From assembly GCA_029256485.1 (NCBI GenBank), contig JAQSXU010000029.1:1-36976 (forward strand): a stretch of DNA of 36,976 bases. Reading direction: 5' to 3'. This document shows positions 7,803-18,132 of this stretch, in pieces; position 1 is the first letter of the stretch, and every line of letters begins with the position of its first letter. The DNA comes from Clostridiaceae bacterium. Its GTDB lineage: Bacteria > Bacillota_A > Clostridia > Clostridiales > Clostridiaceae. The notes under the pieces are model-generated. The model was not told the DNA's origin. It saw only the letters and a program-made list of their open reading frames with translations, and made no database searches. The position numbers and the translations under genes are program-made.

Positions 7803-9540
7803 CCTCTCTTACAATAACAAATGTAGAAGCTTCAACTTCTGGATTTTCAATACTCTTTGCAACTATTTCATAAATACCTGGAATACTTGGTGCTGTATAT
7901 TTTCCATTTGAATCAATTTCTCCTCCAAATTTTTCTTTAACCTTCCACGAACATCTATTATCAGAAAGGCCAGTAGAAACTGCCTCAAGGTATATAGTTT
8001 CAAGGACATTAATATCACACATATCAGGCTTTATGCTCATAGTTATCTCAGTCACATCTTTTGTGCGCTCCTTTGCATCTCTATAAACCATCCATCTAAT
8101 ATTGAAACTTTGATTTTTTATATCCTGTAAAAGCTTGATTCCAATTACCATAGTTCCTTTATCTTTATAAGCTTTTGCTGCTGGCAACACCATTTTTTCC
8201 TCAAATACATTAAAGTCACCAAAAAGAATTTCATTCTTGTTTTCAATATCTATTCCTAATGTTATGTACACATTTCCAAGTCCTATTCCATGAGTGATTT
8301 CTTTTGAAAAGACAACCTCTCCTGTTTTTCCACTTATCACCTCTATTTTTTCAACTCCGCTTTTAATATCTAAAGGCAACTCTTTACAAGTCTCTTGGCT
8401 TTTATCATTAATTAAAGCTTTATCCTTTAAACTTTTTAGACATAAGCTTTTTAAATTCTCTATTTCATCTTTTTCTGTTTTTTTCAAACCTTGCAATAAT
8501 ACAGAATTAAAAACTCTCTGATTAAAAGGATTATTTTCTACATGATCTATAACATAAGTGTTTCCAGCTTTTATTAAAGATATCTTCGCTAAATATATTT
8601 TTTTATCTCTAATTGAATTAACATAATCATCCATGCTTTTCGAAAAATAGGTTTGAATTACTTTTTCACTAATATTATCCTTAATAATTTTTAGTTCTTG
8701 TGCTTTTTTATCATTTAGCTTACAATCATTTTTTCCTATTTTTAAACTAAAATTTTCAGGCTTTATGATGCAGCTGCCATCTGTATCAACTACGTCTTTT
8801 GCTGTTATTTTATAACTTAAAACATATCTGTTACTTCGTTTAACTTTACTTTCATCAAATGAAATTTTTACTTTTTCATTATTATGGTATTTTAAACACT
8901 CTAAACCTATTTCATAATCTAATAAAATATCTGCTGACAAACTTATTTTTTCTATAATAATATCTAAATTAAAGGTTTCTCCTGTTTTAACAAACTTAGG
9001 CAAAACCTGTTTTATTATCAAGCCACTATTCTCATATAATTTTAAAGTTTGAAAATATAAAGCATCTGCTTCAGATATTTCCTCTTCTGGATCATAATAA
9101 TCTAAATATAATCTGCAGCTTTCTTTGTATTTGTTAAACTTACCATTACTATTGCCTCCTTCTAAATTTCCTTCAATCGAATGGACAAGTTCCTTTTCTT
9201 CCTCTTCATATTCAATACATAAATATACATAGCTGCTATCAGAAGCATTTTTATCATTATCAAAGCTATCAAACATTGATAATTTCTTCATTACAGGGGC
9301 TTCAAGAAGTATTTCCCGGCCTCCATTATCCAATGCTAGTCCATTTTCTATTGATATAGAATCATCTCCAATATTAATTACATTTAAACCACATACAACT
9401 CCAGTACCATGAAGCATTTTATTTATAGTTCGTCTCTTATTATTGTTATACCTCTGCTCACTTTCAAAATCATCTACACTTAAAATTTTCCCATAAAAAT
9501 ATTTGTTTCTCTCAAAAGGAAAATACCTTGTATTTTTCAC
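7792..9540 (-). CDS. eCIS baseplate-associated protein with Ig-like C-terminus
   Basis: The best start is GTG at 9540, seven bases after GGGAGGG, giving 582 residues; a longer reading would need a TTG overlapping the previous gene. Residues 14-53 hold the signature YFYGKILSVDDFESEQRYNNN followed by KMLHGTGVVCGL, a conserved N-terminal module found in many eCIS clusters close to the baseplate genes. The middle is long and beta-rich. The last 70 residues or so form an Ig-like domain (SWKVKEKFGGEIDSNGKY, TAPSIPGIYEIVAKS). It lies directly after the gpI-like gene. A role as a peripheral baseplate component or in place of a fibre is plausible, but its exact position is unknown. Confidence 0.75.
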   Translation of the reverse strand: MKNTRYFPFERNKYFYGKILSVDDFESEQRYNNNKRRTINKMLHGTGVVCGLNVINIGDDSISIENGLALDNGGREILLEAPVMKKLSMFDSFDNDKNASDSSYVYLCIEYEEEEKELVHSIEGNLEGGNSNGKFNKYKESCRLYLDYYDPEEEISEADALYFQTLKLYENSGLIIKQVLPKFVKTGETFNLDIIIEKISLSADILLDYEIGLECLKYHNNEKVKISFDESKVKRSNRYVLSYKITAKDVVDTDGSCIIKPENFSLKIGKNDCKLNDKKAQELKIIKDNISEKVIQTYFSKSMDDYVNSIRDKKIYLAKISLIKAGNTYVIDHVENNPFNQRVFNSVLLQGLKKTEKDEIENLKSLCLKSLKDKALINDKSQETCKELPLDIKSGVEKIEVISGKTGEVVFSKEITHGIGLGNVYITLGIDIENKNEILFGDFNVFEEKMVLPAAKAYKDKGTMVIGIKLLQDIKNQSFNIRWMVYRDAKERTKDVTEITMSIKPDMCDINVLETIYLEAVSTGLSDNRCSWKVKEKFGGEIDSNGKYTAPSIPGIYEIVAKSIENPEVEASTFVIVREDEK

Positions 9541-9559
9541 TAATAATCCCTCCCACTTT

Positions 9560-10660
9560 CTACTCAAGCTTTATAAATGGAATTTTTGATGAGCCATTTA
9601 ACTGCATATTACTTGTTTTTGATAAATAGCTGTTTATTCCTAAATATGAATGCCCACCAAGAAATATATTTTCTTTTAAAATTACTAATTTAAATTCTGT
9701 ATGTGCTGGTTTAAACTCGCTTATTAATTTATACACCTCTTTATATTCCTTTTCTGTAGGTATGCTCTTTTCACTTAACAGCACAATAAATTCATAAGGG
9801 TTCTCAGTATAAAGCCTTTTTAATTCCTCGTATTTAGACTTAATATCAGAAAATTTCTTAATATTATAGTATTCTATAATATAAGGTTTTTCAGAAGCAT
9901 ATAATTGAACTATGTCACTTATACCTTTAGCGGTTCCTATCTTTTCATAGAATTTCACAGCATTTTTTAAAAGATACCTCAATTTATTTTCATCCCAAAT
10001 ATAAGCATTTTCAATTTTTATCCAATTGCATAACCAATCCAAAAATTCTCTGTCTGCAATATCTGGATCAAAATATGATGAAATTTTATCTATTTTCTTT
10101 TCAAGATCCATATATAAGGATTGAAATATACCTAAAAAGCCTTCTAAAAATTTTCTACTTTCATAATCTTCTTGGTATATTTCTGGTAAATATCTCAAGA
10201 ACGACTGTATTGCAAATTCTATTCTTATACTTTTTATGACAGCTTCCTCTTCTTTTAAGTTTAAAATTTCAATTTTAAACCAAAAATAACGTCCAACTGC
10301 ATCATTAAGCATAATATCAAAGGCATTTACTACAGTTTTCACTTGAAATTCTTTAATAAGAGCTTCTATTTCTTTTAAAGTTACAGTTTCACTTTTCAAC
10401 TTTTCTTTTATGGCGCCAGGTTCATCACAAGCATAATATGTAAACTTCACAAGTCCATCTCCATATTGCTCCATGACCATTCTATTCCACACAGTTTTTA
10501 TCTCATGGCTATCATATATATCAGAAATAAATACTCCTTTTCCTTTATGATTATCTTCTACTTTTATCTTATTATCAGTTATTTTTATATTGTGAAGATA
10601 TCCTATTTCAAAATCCTTTTTTTTATTCAAAATATAGTACGTAGGATCTTTATAATTCAT
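9560..10660 (-). CDS. Baseplate tail protein, gpI-like
   Basis: The preferred start is ATG at 10660, six bases after GAGGTG, giving 366 residues. Residues about 153-256 carry the phage tail protein I-type domain: LRYLPEIYQED, FLGIFQSLYMDLEKKIDKI, FDPDIADREFLDWLCNW, and a GTAKGISDIVQLY segment. The downstream FKPAHTEFKLVIL is also typical. In myophage tails this protein closes the baseplate wedge next to gpJ. The gene follows the second baseplate-J gene with its SD over that gene's stop, and precedes the eCIS accessory gene, as in many eCIS loci. The N-terminal 150 residues are an extra beta-rich domain not found in short phage gpI. Confidence 0.82.
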   Translation of the reverse strand: MNYKDPTYYILNKKKDFEIGYLHNIKITDNKIKVEDNHKGKGVFISDIYDSHEIKTVWNRMVMEQYGDGLVKFTYYACDEPGAIKEKLKSETVTLKEIEALIKEFQVKTVVNAFDIMLNDAVGRYFWFKIEILNLKEEEAVIKSIRIEFAIQSFLRYLPEIYQEDYESRKFLEGFLGIFQSLYMDLEKKIDKISSYFDPDIADREFLDWLCNWIKIENAYIWDENKLRYLLKNAVKFYEKIGTAKGISDIVQLYASEKPYIIEYYNIKKFSDIKSKYEELKRLYTENPYEFIVLLSEKSIPTEKEYKEVYKLISEFKPAHTEFKLVILKENIFLGGHSYLGINSYLSKTSNMQLNGSSKIPFIKLE

Positions 10661-10671
10661 TTTTTTCACCT

Positions 10672-12768
10672 CTAATCATCAGAAACACTTATTTCACAGC
10701 TTCTAAGAACGATTATCCCATTTAAAGGAATATTTATATCCAAAGTTTCATTTTTCTTGGCGCCTCTTCCATTAAAGTTTATTGACAATGAAGAAATCTG
10801 CTTTACAGATGGTATCATGTCTATTAATCCATACAAATCACTATAAATCACACCTTTTCCAAAATCCCATTTTTCATTGTTAAAATAATTAAATAAAACT
10901 TCTTTTATAACTTTTTTAGCTTCCTTAAAATATGAATCAATCACAATTTCCCCTTCAACATCTATGTATATATATTCTGGTGAAACTATCTCTATTTCAG
11001 TGGTTATAAGTCTATATTTATTAAGGTTATTTTTAATATTTTCTATATAAGGTCTGCTTAGTTTTTGTATACCATCAAAGCTTCTCTTGTAGCTTTCTAC
11101 TACTATGTATGTGGTATTTGGATTGCTATTATAAAAAATATTATTTTGCTCATTTGAAATCATTACTTTTGCATTTTTTATCATAAGTCCTGGAGTAGCT
11201 TTAACTATATATTTATAATCTTCATCTGTAACTGCACGTGTCACCCTTTTTAATTTATTTCTTGCATTTTTAAAGCACTCTTCAATAGTAGGAGCCCGTT
11301 TCCCTCCAGAAGAAGAATCATAATTGGTGACTGATATCCCCTTACATTTTTTCATTAGCAATTTATTTATTTCCCTTGCTCGCACATTTCCTTCATTAGC
11401 TTTTGTTTGTGAAAAACCAGTTACAATAATGTTTCCTTCTGGAATCCCTCCATTTATACCATCACCAAAGGACAACTTTTTGTTATCTAAATCAAGGCAA
11501 TAGCTTTTTGCCTCACAGCTTTGAATATATAGATCTTCACATTTACTCCACTTTTCGTAAATATTGGAATCAAAGCCTTTTGAAATCCATATTTCAAAAT
11601 CTTTATAATAGATTTCTTCCAAGATCAAAGGTATAAAAAAATCTGGAAATCCATCTGTCTTTCCCATATCTTTTTTCAAGTAAAAATTTTTATCATATGA
11701 AGCTACTATGATCGTCAATTTTTCTGGCTGTTTTTCGATTTCAAAAATTTTATTTAACTCAATTACTCGTTTATTTTCTTTCTCAAAACTATTGTAATTA
11801 CTTACTGTTTCAAACAAACCCTCTTTTCGCTTTATGTAAACCTCAACTTTTCCACACAAGGACAAATAATTGAATAATTCTATTTGAGGGTTATCCTTTG
11901 ATACTTGAAATTCTGTAGTTTCAGCTAAGGTATTTCTTTGTATTAACTTTATTGAATTTATCTGAATAAATTTAAAGATTGGTGGAACATCATAAGAAGT
12001 TTCCTTTAATATTGCACGTATCATATAGGATGAATTATCTTGACTTAGTTCCATGGGCTTCTTTAAATTAAAAGTGATTTTTCCTGATTTAATAAATTCC
12101 AAAGTGGTGTCTTTAATACTTTCTATTTTCTCCCAGCCATTTTCTGTATAATATTCCCATTCAATTTCTGCTAAATGAATAAAATTATTTTCTTCATCGA
12201 TGGGATTTCTTTTTACAGTATAATCATTAAAAATATTTACTAGAATATCTATATCTGTATTTATTGGAAAAGGAGCATCAAAGCATATATTAAAGATATT
12301 TCCTTCCTTTGCACTTCTTCCAAAGATATAATATTGATCTTTCCAGTTCTTTTCTCGTGCATTAATCACAACATTATCTTCTGTTGTAAAAAAATCCTTT
12401 ATCTTTATTGGATATAATTTCATCTCTCTTTCTGTCTCAAATATTATATTTCCTGCTGCAAATTTGCATTTAGCTGGAAGTTTGAATTCTTCCCTTACAT
12501 TTTTCAAGGTTATAATAACATTTGAAGGCCTATTAAACTCTACCTTTTCTCCTAAAAGCTTTAAATATTTATATTTATTTTTTATACTTATGTTATTTAA
12601 ATAGTATTGCTGCATTTCTAATAGCCAAGCAAATAATTCTATAAAAGTAATTCCTGGATCAGAACTTGAGGTATTAATCCATTCATTGGTTAATCCAGAA
12701 ATCATTTTTTTTGCATTTTCAACCATATCCTTGTAACGAAGATCATCTAAATTTTTTGATGGTAGCAA
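10672..12768 (-). CDS. Baseplate J-like wedge protein 2
   Basis: A 698-residue baseplate protein. The start is TTG at 12768, eight bases after GGAGGAG. The N-terminal helical region (EWINTSSSDPGITFIELFAWLLE) is the conserved wedge-core segment. The J-like domain spans about residues 440-540: VTGFSQTKANEGNV, then SSGGKRAPTIEECFKNA, RVTRAVTDEDYKYIV. With the larger protein encoded upstream it would form the heteromeric baseplate wedge, analogous to Afp11/Afp12 or T4 gp6/gp7. The middle region shows WEYYTENGWEKIE, a beta-domain signature also present twice in the partner (WEYWNGLGWAKL, WEYWNGKKWRRL), so the two proteins share domains. Confidence 0.87.
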   Translation of the reverse strand: MLPSKNLDDLRYKDMVENAKKMISGLTNEWINTSSSDPGITFIELFAWLLEMQQYYLNNISIKNKYKYLKLLGEKVEFNRPSNVIITLKNVREEFKLPAKCKFAAGNIIFETEREMKLYPIKIKDFFTTEDNVVINAREKNWKDQYYIFGRSAKEGNIFNICFDAPFPINTDIDILVNIFNDYTVKRNPIDEENNFIHLAEIEWEYYTENGWEKIESIKDTTLEFIKSGKITFNLKKPMELSQDNSSYMIRAILKETSYDVPPIFKFIQINSIKLIQRNTLAETTEFQVSKDNPQIELFNYLSLCGKVEVYIKRKEGLFETVSNYNSFEKENKRVIELNKIFEIEKQPEKLTIIVASYDKNFYLKKDMGKTDGFPDFFIPLILEEIYYKDFEIWISKGFDSNIYEKWSKCEDLYIQSCEAKSYCLDLDNKKLSFGDGINGGIPEGNIIVTGFSQTKANEGNVRAREINKLLMKKCKGISVTNYDSSSGGKRAPTIEECFKNARNKLKRVTRAVTDEDYKYIVKATPGLMIKNAKVMISNEQNNIFYNSNPNTTYIVVESYKRSFDGIQKLSRPYIENIKNNLNKYRLITTEIEIVSPEYIYIDVEGEIVIDSYFKEAKKVIKEVLFNYFNNEKWDFGKGVIYSDLYGLIDMIPSVKQISSLSINFNGRGAKKNETLDINIPLNGIIVLRSCEISVSDD

Positions 12769-12800
12769 TTAATACTCCTCCTTCCTTAAGGTTTTTCAAA

Positions 12801-15794
12801 CTATAATAGGTTTTCACCTATTAATTCAATTTTATGAACACCATTTACTGGAATTCCAAAAATTCTTCTTTTAAAGTTCTTAATATCTATATCTTCAATT
12901 TTCCCTTCATTATTTGTGCTTGCAGATATAATAACCTTTGATATTCTTTTAACTCCATCTATATTTTTCAAACAATTTATTATTTTTTCTCTTACTGGAA
13001 ACTCTCCAATCTCCCAGCCTTTTTTATTGAAATTCCCCTTCATCGGGTCAATAAAAGCTATGAGCGCATCTTCTATTTCCTGCTTCAAACTGAAGCTCAT
13101 ATCCATATCCTCTGCTTCCACTTCTACCATTACAGATATATTTATAAAACAAGCTGGAATAATATTCACCTTGTTTTTCTTATTTAAAAAACTCAAATTT
13201 CTATCATTTAAATATGACTTAACCTGACTTCTTAATTGATCAAAATATACACTATCCTCAAAACTTACCTTTGGCAGCATTACAATAGTTACATCTCCGG
13301 GCTCCCTTTCGCCCTTATTATTTAACCCATAAAAGCATTTAACCTTAGAAATATTTCTACATCCTTCTCTTACAATATTTTCGTAATCCTCACATGTTAC
13401 AGCTCTATTTCTATTTTTTAATATAAGAGGAATACGCTTTACAGCATCATCTATATTTTCAATATCAGATCCACCACCAGCTGCTATTGGATTAAATGTT
13501 TTATTAATATATCCAATTGAGCGCTCCATGTCTTTTATTTGCCCTGCTGCAAGGTTTCCTTTTTCTCCTCCTCCAACACTATAGATAACCTTTATGGTTT
13601 CCCGTTTATTGCTCCTTGGTATCTTTCCATTAATTCCATCTCCAAAGGATATTTGTCCATTATTTTTATCTATCAAAAAACATCTATCATTTTTATTTGC
13701 TAGTATTAAGTCCTCAGCTTCTTCCCATTTAACCCAGACTTCTTCAATTTCACCTATTTCATTTCTTATGATCTTTCTATTGTTTTTTGATAAATTCAAT
13801 ATTTCTTCCTTTGAAATTTCTCCATGTTCATTTACCCAAACTTCAGCTCTATTAATATTTTTATGTACAAGCTTTAAGGTTTTATTTTTTTCATATGCAT
13901 CTATTGAAAAAAGTTCTTCTGCCTTAGAATCCTCTTGAACTATTTGAACAGTATTTATAAAAATATCTTTTATTACTGGAAGTACGAGCTTGTCTGCTTC
14001 ATATTCACCTTTTGAATTATAAATTCTTATCCAATACATATCTTTATTAAATAAAGTTTTCTTTTCAAAATCAGCTTCTCCTGAAAAGGACACTATTCCA
14101 CTTTTCCGCATACTTTCAGTTTCATCAACAACACTTAACCTTCTCCATTTCTTACCATTCCAATATTCCCAAATAAGAATAGGTCTTTCTATTGGTAAAA
14201 TTATATCTGTTTGAAATAATATTCTTATAGGTGATCCTTCAATTTTTTTATCAAATGCAAAATAACATATATTATTTTCTATTTCAGCTCTTTCAAATAT
14301 TGTTATCTTTTCATCTTCATTATCTAAATAATTGGATCCATAAGTCTTATTAACCATATTGTTTAAGGTCTTAATTTCTTCTGGAAGCATTTCATTTAAG
14401 TATTCATAATCGATTCTTATTTGCTCAATATATGGTGCAATATAATAACCATGTATACGAAACTGATTATTCACCCTTAATACTCTTGCTCTTATGAATA
14501 CACCCTCATAGGCATGTACTATTGACTCTTTTATGTTATCTGGACAAATAAATTGAAGTTTGACTCTTCTTATTTGATAATCCTCTTCAAAACTAAAAAC
14601 TTTACTATAATCCATATCTGTTTTCAATTTTGCCCAGCCTAATCCATTCCAATATTCCCAGATGACTTCAGCAATTGAGATTTCATATTCTTCTGGCTTT
14701 TTAAAGGCCGATTTTTTCATAATATATTTCCAGTCTATATCAAGCTCCTCTGTGAAAGTTTCTATTGGTACTTTAATAAATTTCATATTAAAGCTTATAG
14801 TTATATGAGCCTGCTTTTTCAAAAATGCTTCTTTAGAGGATATATAGAAATCATCATAAACTGAAAATCTTTCGCCAAAAGGATAAAGACCTTTATTTTC
14901 CCCTTCTAAATCCTTGCAAAATATTATATCTGGAAGCAAATCCTTTTCATTGGATTTCAAGGTTATTTTATCTGCAGCTAAAGTCTTGAAGTCTTTAATA
15001 TCATCTATTTTGCATTTTAATATTCCTAAAGTATTTTTATTTATCTCTTCTTCTTTACTCACAACTTCTGAGAAATCCCTTTTAATAATTAGTGAAGTTC
15101 CATTATTAATTACACTTTCTAAAGAAATATAGTCCCTTCCATTAAGATAACTCCAGCTTGCCATACTGCTTAAGATTTCAAGGGTCTTATTTTGGGCTTG
15201 CCCTTCTTTAACATCAAGGAAAATTTCTATTTGGCCCTTTTTTCTTAAATTAAGTACTTCTTTATGCTGAATTATAATCTCGTGTCTTTGTAGATTTTCT
15301 CCCTTAGTACTAAATAAATTTAATAAACTTTTGCCTTCTTCCTCATAATCATAAATTTTGATTATAGAATCCTTCCTAAAACTGCTGTTAAAAATGTAAT
15401 TTATTTTTGCTGGAGTAACATAAATATTTTTTTCTGTCTGGAATATTATCCTTTCTGAATTATCAGCTTTTGCACTAAGCTTCTCACCTTTTTTAACCAT
15501 TACTCCTTCATTTATACCCTTTACAAGATTAAAGGTTATATAGCCTTTAGCAGATATTGAAGGTAATAGCTTTGCATTTATTACATTTAGAAAAGTAATA
15601 AAATTTTTATATGGAACTTCATTAAATCTATCTATAGTATCTTTAAACATATTGACAAAAATAGTAGCTAGCACACTTCCCATATCCATATCTTCTTCAT
15701 TAAAACGCCATTCTTCTGAATAATATTGTGCTGTCTTTTTTATATAATCTAGTAAATCTTCTTTTGTCCTTTTGTCAATATGCGGATATTTCAT
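12801..15794 (-). CDS. Baseplate J-like wedge protein 1 (large)
   Basis: A 997-residue wedge protein. The ATG follows AAAGAGGTGA. The N-terminus (DMDMGSVLATIFVNMFKDTID) is the usual helical wedge-core segment of large eCIS baseplate proteins. Two WEYWNG-type beta modules lie near residues 370 and 540. The baseplate-J domain (about 735-850) contains YSVGGGEKGNLAAGQI, a GGG-rich turn, NRNRAVTCEDYENIV and the following strand. A conserved FGDGINGKIPRSN motif, matched by FGDGINGGIPEGN in the partner, sits just upstream. The protein bridges the gp25 ring to the outer baseplate. It is encoded between gp25 and the second J protein, the standard eCIS and myophage order. Confidence 0.88.
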   Translation of the reverse strand: MKYPHIDKRTKEDLLDYIKKTAQYYSEEWRFNEEDMDMGSVLATIFVNMFKDTIDRFNEVPYKNFITFLNVINAKLLPSISAKGYITFNLVKGINEGVMVKKGEKLSAKADNSERIIFQTEKNIYVTPAKINYIFNSSFRKDSIIKIYDYEEEGKSLLNLFSTKGENLQRHEIIIQHKEVLNLRKKGQIEIFLDVKEGQAQNKTLEILSSMASWSYLNGRDYISLESVINNGTSLIIKRDFSEVVSKEEEINKNTLGILKCKIDDIKDFKTLAADKITLKSNEKDLLPDIIFCKDLEGENKGLYPFGERFSVYDDFYISSKEAFLKKQAHITISFNMKFIKVPIETFTEELDIDWKYIMKKSAFKKPEEYEISIAEVIWEYWNGLGWAKLKTDMDYSKVFSFEEDYQIRRVKLQFICPDNIKESIVHAYEGVFIRARVLRVNNQFRIHGYYIAPYIEQIRIDYEYLNEMLPEEIKTLNNMVNKTYGSNYLDNEDEKITIFERAEIENNICYFAFDKKIEGSPIRILFQTDIILPIERPILIWEYWNGKKWRRLSVVDETESMRKSGIVSFSGEADFEKKTLFNKDMYWIRIYNSKGEYEADKLVLPVIKDIFINTVQIVQEDSKAEELFSIDAYEKNKTLKLVHKNINRAEVWVNEHGEISKEEILNLSKNNRKIIRNEIGEIEEVWVKWEEAEDLILANKNDRCFLIDKNNGQISFGDGINGKIPRSNKRETIKVIYSVGGGEKGNLAAGQIKDMERSIGYINKTFNPIAAGGGSDIENIDDAVKRIPLILKNRNRAVTCEDYENIVREGCRNISKVKCFYGLNNKGEREPGDVTIVMLPKVSFEDSVYFDQLRSQVKSYLNDRNLSFLNKKNKVNIIPACFINISVMVEVEAEDMDMSFSLKQEIEDALIAFIDPMKGNFNKKGWEIGEFPVREKIINCLKNIDGVKRISKVIISASTNNEGKIEDIDIKNFKRRIFGIPVNGVHKIELIGENLL

Positions 15795-15813
15795 ATAAAA
15801 TTCACCTCTTTAA

Positions 15814-16209
15814 TCAATTCTTTGTTTCATAAACATATTCCATTTTTTCTACTCCAAAATCATTTTTAATGGTATATGCTATATTTATTATTATCCTCCC
15901 TAACTCTTCACGACTTTCTTCTGCATGTATTTCTAATTCATTTATCCTGTACTCCCAAGTCCTTATTGCTTTTTCTACTTCCATTTCGATTTGTTTTAAG
16001 GTTGTAATATTGATTACATCAAACATATATTCATGTATATTACAGCCAAACTCTGGATTCATTTTTCTTTCACCTTTTTTTGTCATTAGGATTATTCTTA
16101 TAGAATCCTTTATATTGTCTCTATATGATCCTGTTTCGATACGGCCTGTTTTAGGATTTACCTTTACAGGGAATTTCCATCCAACAGCTTTTTTATTACT
16201 TCCAATCAT
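15814..16209 (-). CDS. Baseplate wedge gp25/gpW-like protein
   Basis: A 131-residue protein of the gp25 (GPW) family, which starts sheath polymerisation and links the baseplate to the first sheath ring. Family features include the N-terminal GWKFPVKVNPKTGRI, the helix SYRDNIKDSIRIILMTKKGERKM, then NPEFGCNIHEYMFD (the conserved ERxxxPxFG-type motif, here ERKMNPEFG), and a C-terminal amphipathic strand. The length fits the family well. The SD is weak, and the gene follows the spike gene by about 15 bp, so coupling is likely. Confidence 0.9.
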   Translation of the reverse strand: MIGSNKKAVGWKFPVKVNPKTGRIETGSYRDNIKDSIRIILMTKKGERKMNPEFGCNIHEYMFDVINITTLKQIEMEVEKAIRTWEYRINELEIHAEESREELGRIIINIAYTIKNDFGVEKMEYVYETKN

Positions 16210-16224
16210 ATTTCATCACATCCA

Positions 16225-17010
16225 TCAATTGATTTTAACTATAGTTCCTTTTAATGATGTATTTCCAGTAGACTCTAAACTTAAAGTTCCTGAAGCTTTA
16301 TAGCTGATTTGTGGAGCTTCTGCAGATATAGAGCTTCCTTTTATTTTTACACTGCTAGTTGCTTCAAGGCTAATATCAGTACATTCCAATTTTATGCTTC
16401 CAGCCTCTCCATCCATAGAAAGTTTATTATTTGAGCCAGCTTCTAAAATTATTTTCTTTTTTCCTTGTATAGTTATTTCACCACTCTTACTGTCAAGCTT
16501 TATTATGTTATCTCCATTATCACCCTTTGCAGTAATCGTAATTTTTGCATTTTCATCATCTATACATATCTCACTTTTCTTTGGAGTAATTATATTAATT
16601 TTTTCTTTATCTTTTGTGTCATCGAATATGATTTCATGACCTCCACGGGTTTTTATCTTTTTTATATTATTATTTTCTTCAACTGGATTTACTGGAATTG
16701 CATTATTATCATTCCATAACACGCCAATTACTATTGGCTTTTCTAAATAACCTCGTTCAAAGGCTATAACAACTTCATCTCCTATATCAGGCTGAAAGTA
16801 CATACCTTTATCTTTTCCTCCATAAGGAGCCGCAACTCTTATCCAGTCAGTAACATTTACGCTTCCATCAACCATTGATATTTCAACCTTTACTTTTCCT
16901 GGCATTTTATCATTATATATTTCTTTTATAGTACCAGTAGCTATAGTAAATTCATTATTTTCTTCTGGTTCTACTTCAAAAAATCCATCAAATACGCCAT
17001 CCATTGGCAT
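16225..17010 (-). CDS. Central spike protein, gpV/gp5-like
   Basis: The start is ATG at 17010 with GGAGG eight bases upstream, giving 261 residues. Residues about 25-110 form the OB-fold: GTIKEIYNDKMPGKVKVEI, WIRVAAPYGGKDKGMYFQP, IGDEVVIAFERGYLEKPIVIG. The remaining 140 residues are short repeating beta segments (ITITAKGDNGDNIIKL, ITIQGKKKIILEA and so on) typical of a trimeric beta-helix needle. This is the VgrG C-terminal / gp5 needle part of the spike. The hub part is encoded separately just upstream (17032-18102), so the VgrG function is split as in P2 (gpD plus gpV). The PAAR-like protein at 3826-4212 probably caps it. Confidence 0.9.
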   Translation of the reverse strand: MPMDGVFDGFFEVEPEENNEFTIATGTIKEIYNDKMPGKVKVEISMVDGSVNVTDWIRVAAPYGGKDKGMYFQPDIGDEVVIAFERGYLEKPIVIGVLWNDNNAIPVNPVEENNNIKKIKTRGGHEIIFDDTKDKEKINIITPKKSEICIDDENAKITITAKGDNGDNIIKLDSKSGEITIQGKKKIILEAGSNNKLSMDGEAGSIKLECTDISLEATSSVKIKGSSISAEAPQISYKASGTLSLESTGNTSLKGTIVKIN

Positions 17011-17031
17011 ATATTCCACCTCCTTTTATTG

Positions 17032-18102
17032 TTAATTGCTTATATTTAATAAAACAGTGTAATGACCAGGACTAAAATTATGATCTGCATCTGTAATATA
17101 AAAGGTTCCATCAATATCAGTATCAAAATCCTTAAGCGTCACATATTTTCCTGGAATTAATTCTGGAAGGCCTATACTATCTATATTTGAAGAATAGCTA
17201 TCATCTATCATTTTATTTGCTTCATTAGAAGCTATTTTTTTAGCTTTATCGCTATTATCTATTTGAGGTGATCGAATAACCTTTTTCTCAAAATCCTTCC
17301 ACCCACTATTTATATAAGGATAATCCGTTTCACTGGTGACACTTTCACTAATTGTTTCATTTTGTTTATCATCTTTACCATAAGCTGTTACTTCGACTTT
17401 TTTTAATCTAAATTCCCTTATAAAATGTATTACATTTACTCCATAAGAAATAGTAGCAGCGACCTCTTTATTACTTTTCAAATTAGAAACATATACCTTT
17501 TCTCCTACTGCAAAAAAATCATAATTATTCTTCTTAGCAATATCCGCAATAAATTTATAATCATCTCCATTTTGAACTATTTGATTATCTATAGCTTGAA
17601 GTTCATCAATCTGACTAGTTTGTATAAAAGTAGTATATTTATTGAATATATCCTTAATAACTTCTTGAGGAGATTTCTCTGGAAGCTTTCTTTCCTCAAC
17701 TTTGTTTTTCATGAGTATTGCCATAACATCCAAGCAATTTACATTAATTTGGGGTTCATCATCAAATTCATAAGATATTGAATCTATGTATCCTGAAAAT
17801 AATTCTTGATTTGTATCACTATATCCAAGAGATATCTTAGCTATGCTCCCAAGCTTAAGCACAGTTTTTATGTTTTGTTTAAAGCTCTTTTCACTTAAGC
17901 TATAACAATTGCTTACAGAAAAACTTGCTGCACCAGCCTTTCCTTTAACAGATAAACTAACACTTATATTCGTAATAGGAAATTCTTCAGGTGTAATTAT
18001 TTCTCCATCAATTTTTATCTCATACGAGGGCATCAAAAAATTATTATATTTTTCTTGAAATTTACTATAATCATCATTTGAATCGCCACTTATATTAATC
18101 AC
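17032..18102 (-). CDS. Baseplate hub protein, gpD-like (late control D)
   Basis: A 356-residue hub protein of the phage late control gene D family (equivalent to the gp27-like half of VgrG). It shows MPSYEIKIDGEII at about 24, SVSNCYSLSEKS, the hub strand GSIAKISLGYSDTNQELFSGYID, then the LysM-like segment LPEKSPQEVIKDIFNKY and a Q-N-G-D-D-Y-K-F helix typical of the family. The GTG start at 18102 is close to its AGAAGGGG (one base), so the exact start is uncertain. The product trimerises to connect the tube to the gpV needle. It is encoded between the LysM-like adaptor and the spike. Confidence 0.87.
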   Translation of the reverse strand: MINISGDSNDDYSKFQEKYNNFLMPSYEIKIDGEIITPEEFPITNISVSLSVKGKAGAASFSVSNCYSLSEKSFKQNIKTVLKLGSIAKISLGYSDTNQELFSGYIDSISYEFDDEPQINVNCLDVMAILMKNKVEERKLPEKSPQEVIKDIFNKYTTFIQTSQIDELQAIDNQIVQNGDDYKFIADIAKKNNYDFFAVGEKVYVSNLKSNKEVAATISYGVNVIHFIREFRLKKVEVTAYGKDDKQNETISESVTSETDYPYINSGWKDFEKKVIRSPQIDNSDKAKKIASNEANKMIDDSYSSNIDSIGLPELIPGKYVTLKDFDTDIDGTFYITDADHNFSPGHYTVLLNISN

Positions 18103-18132
18103 ACCCCTTCTATTTCTATACTTCTTTTGATT

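Noticed and set aside
15869..16303. Plus-strand open frame of 144 codons opposite gp25 and spike
   Set aside because: It lies entirely opposite well-recognised genes, has no SD and its composition is that of an antisense shadow.
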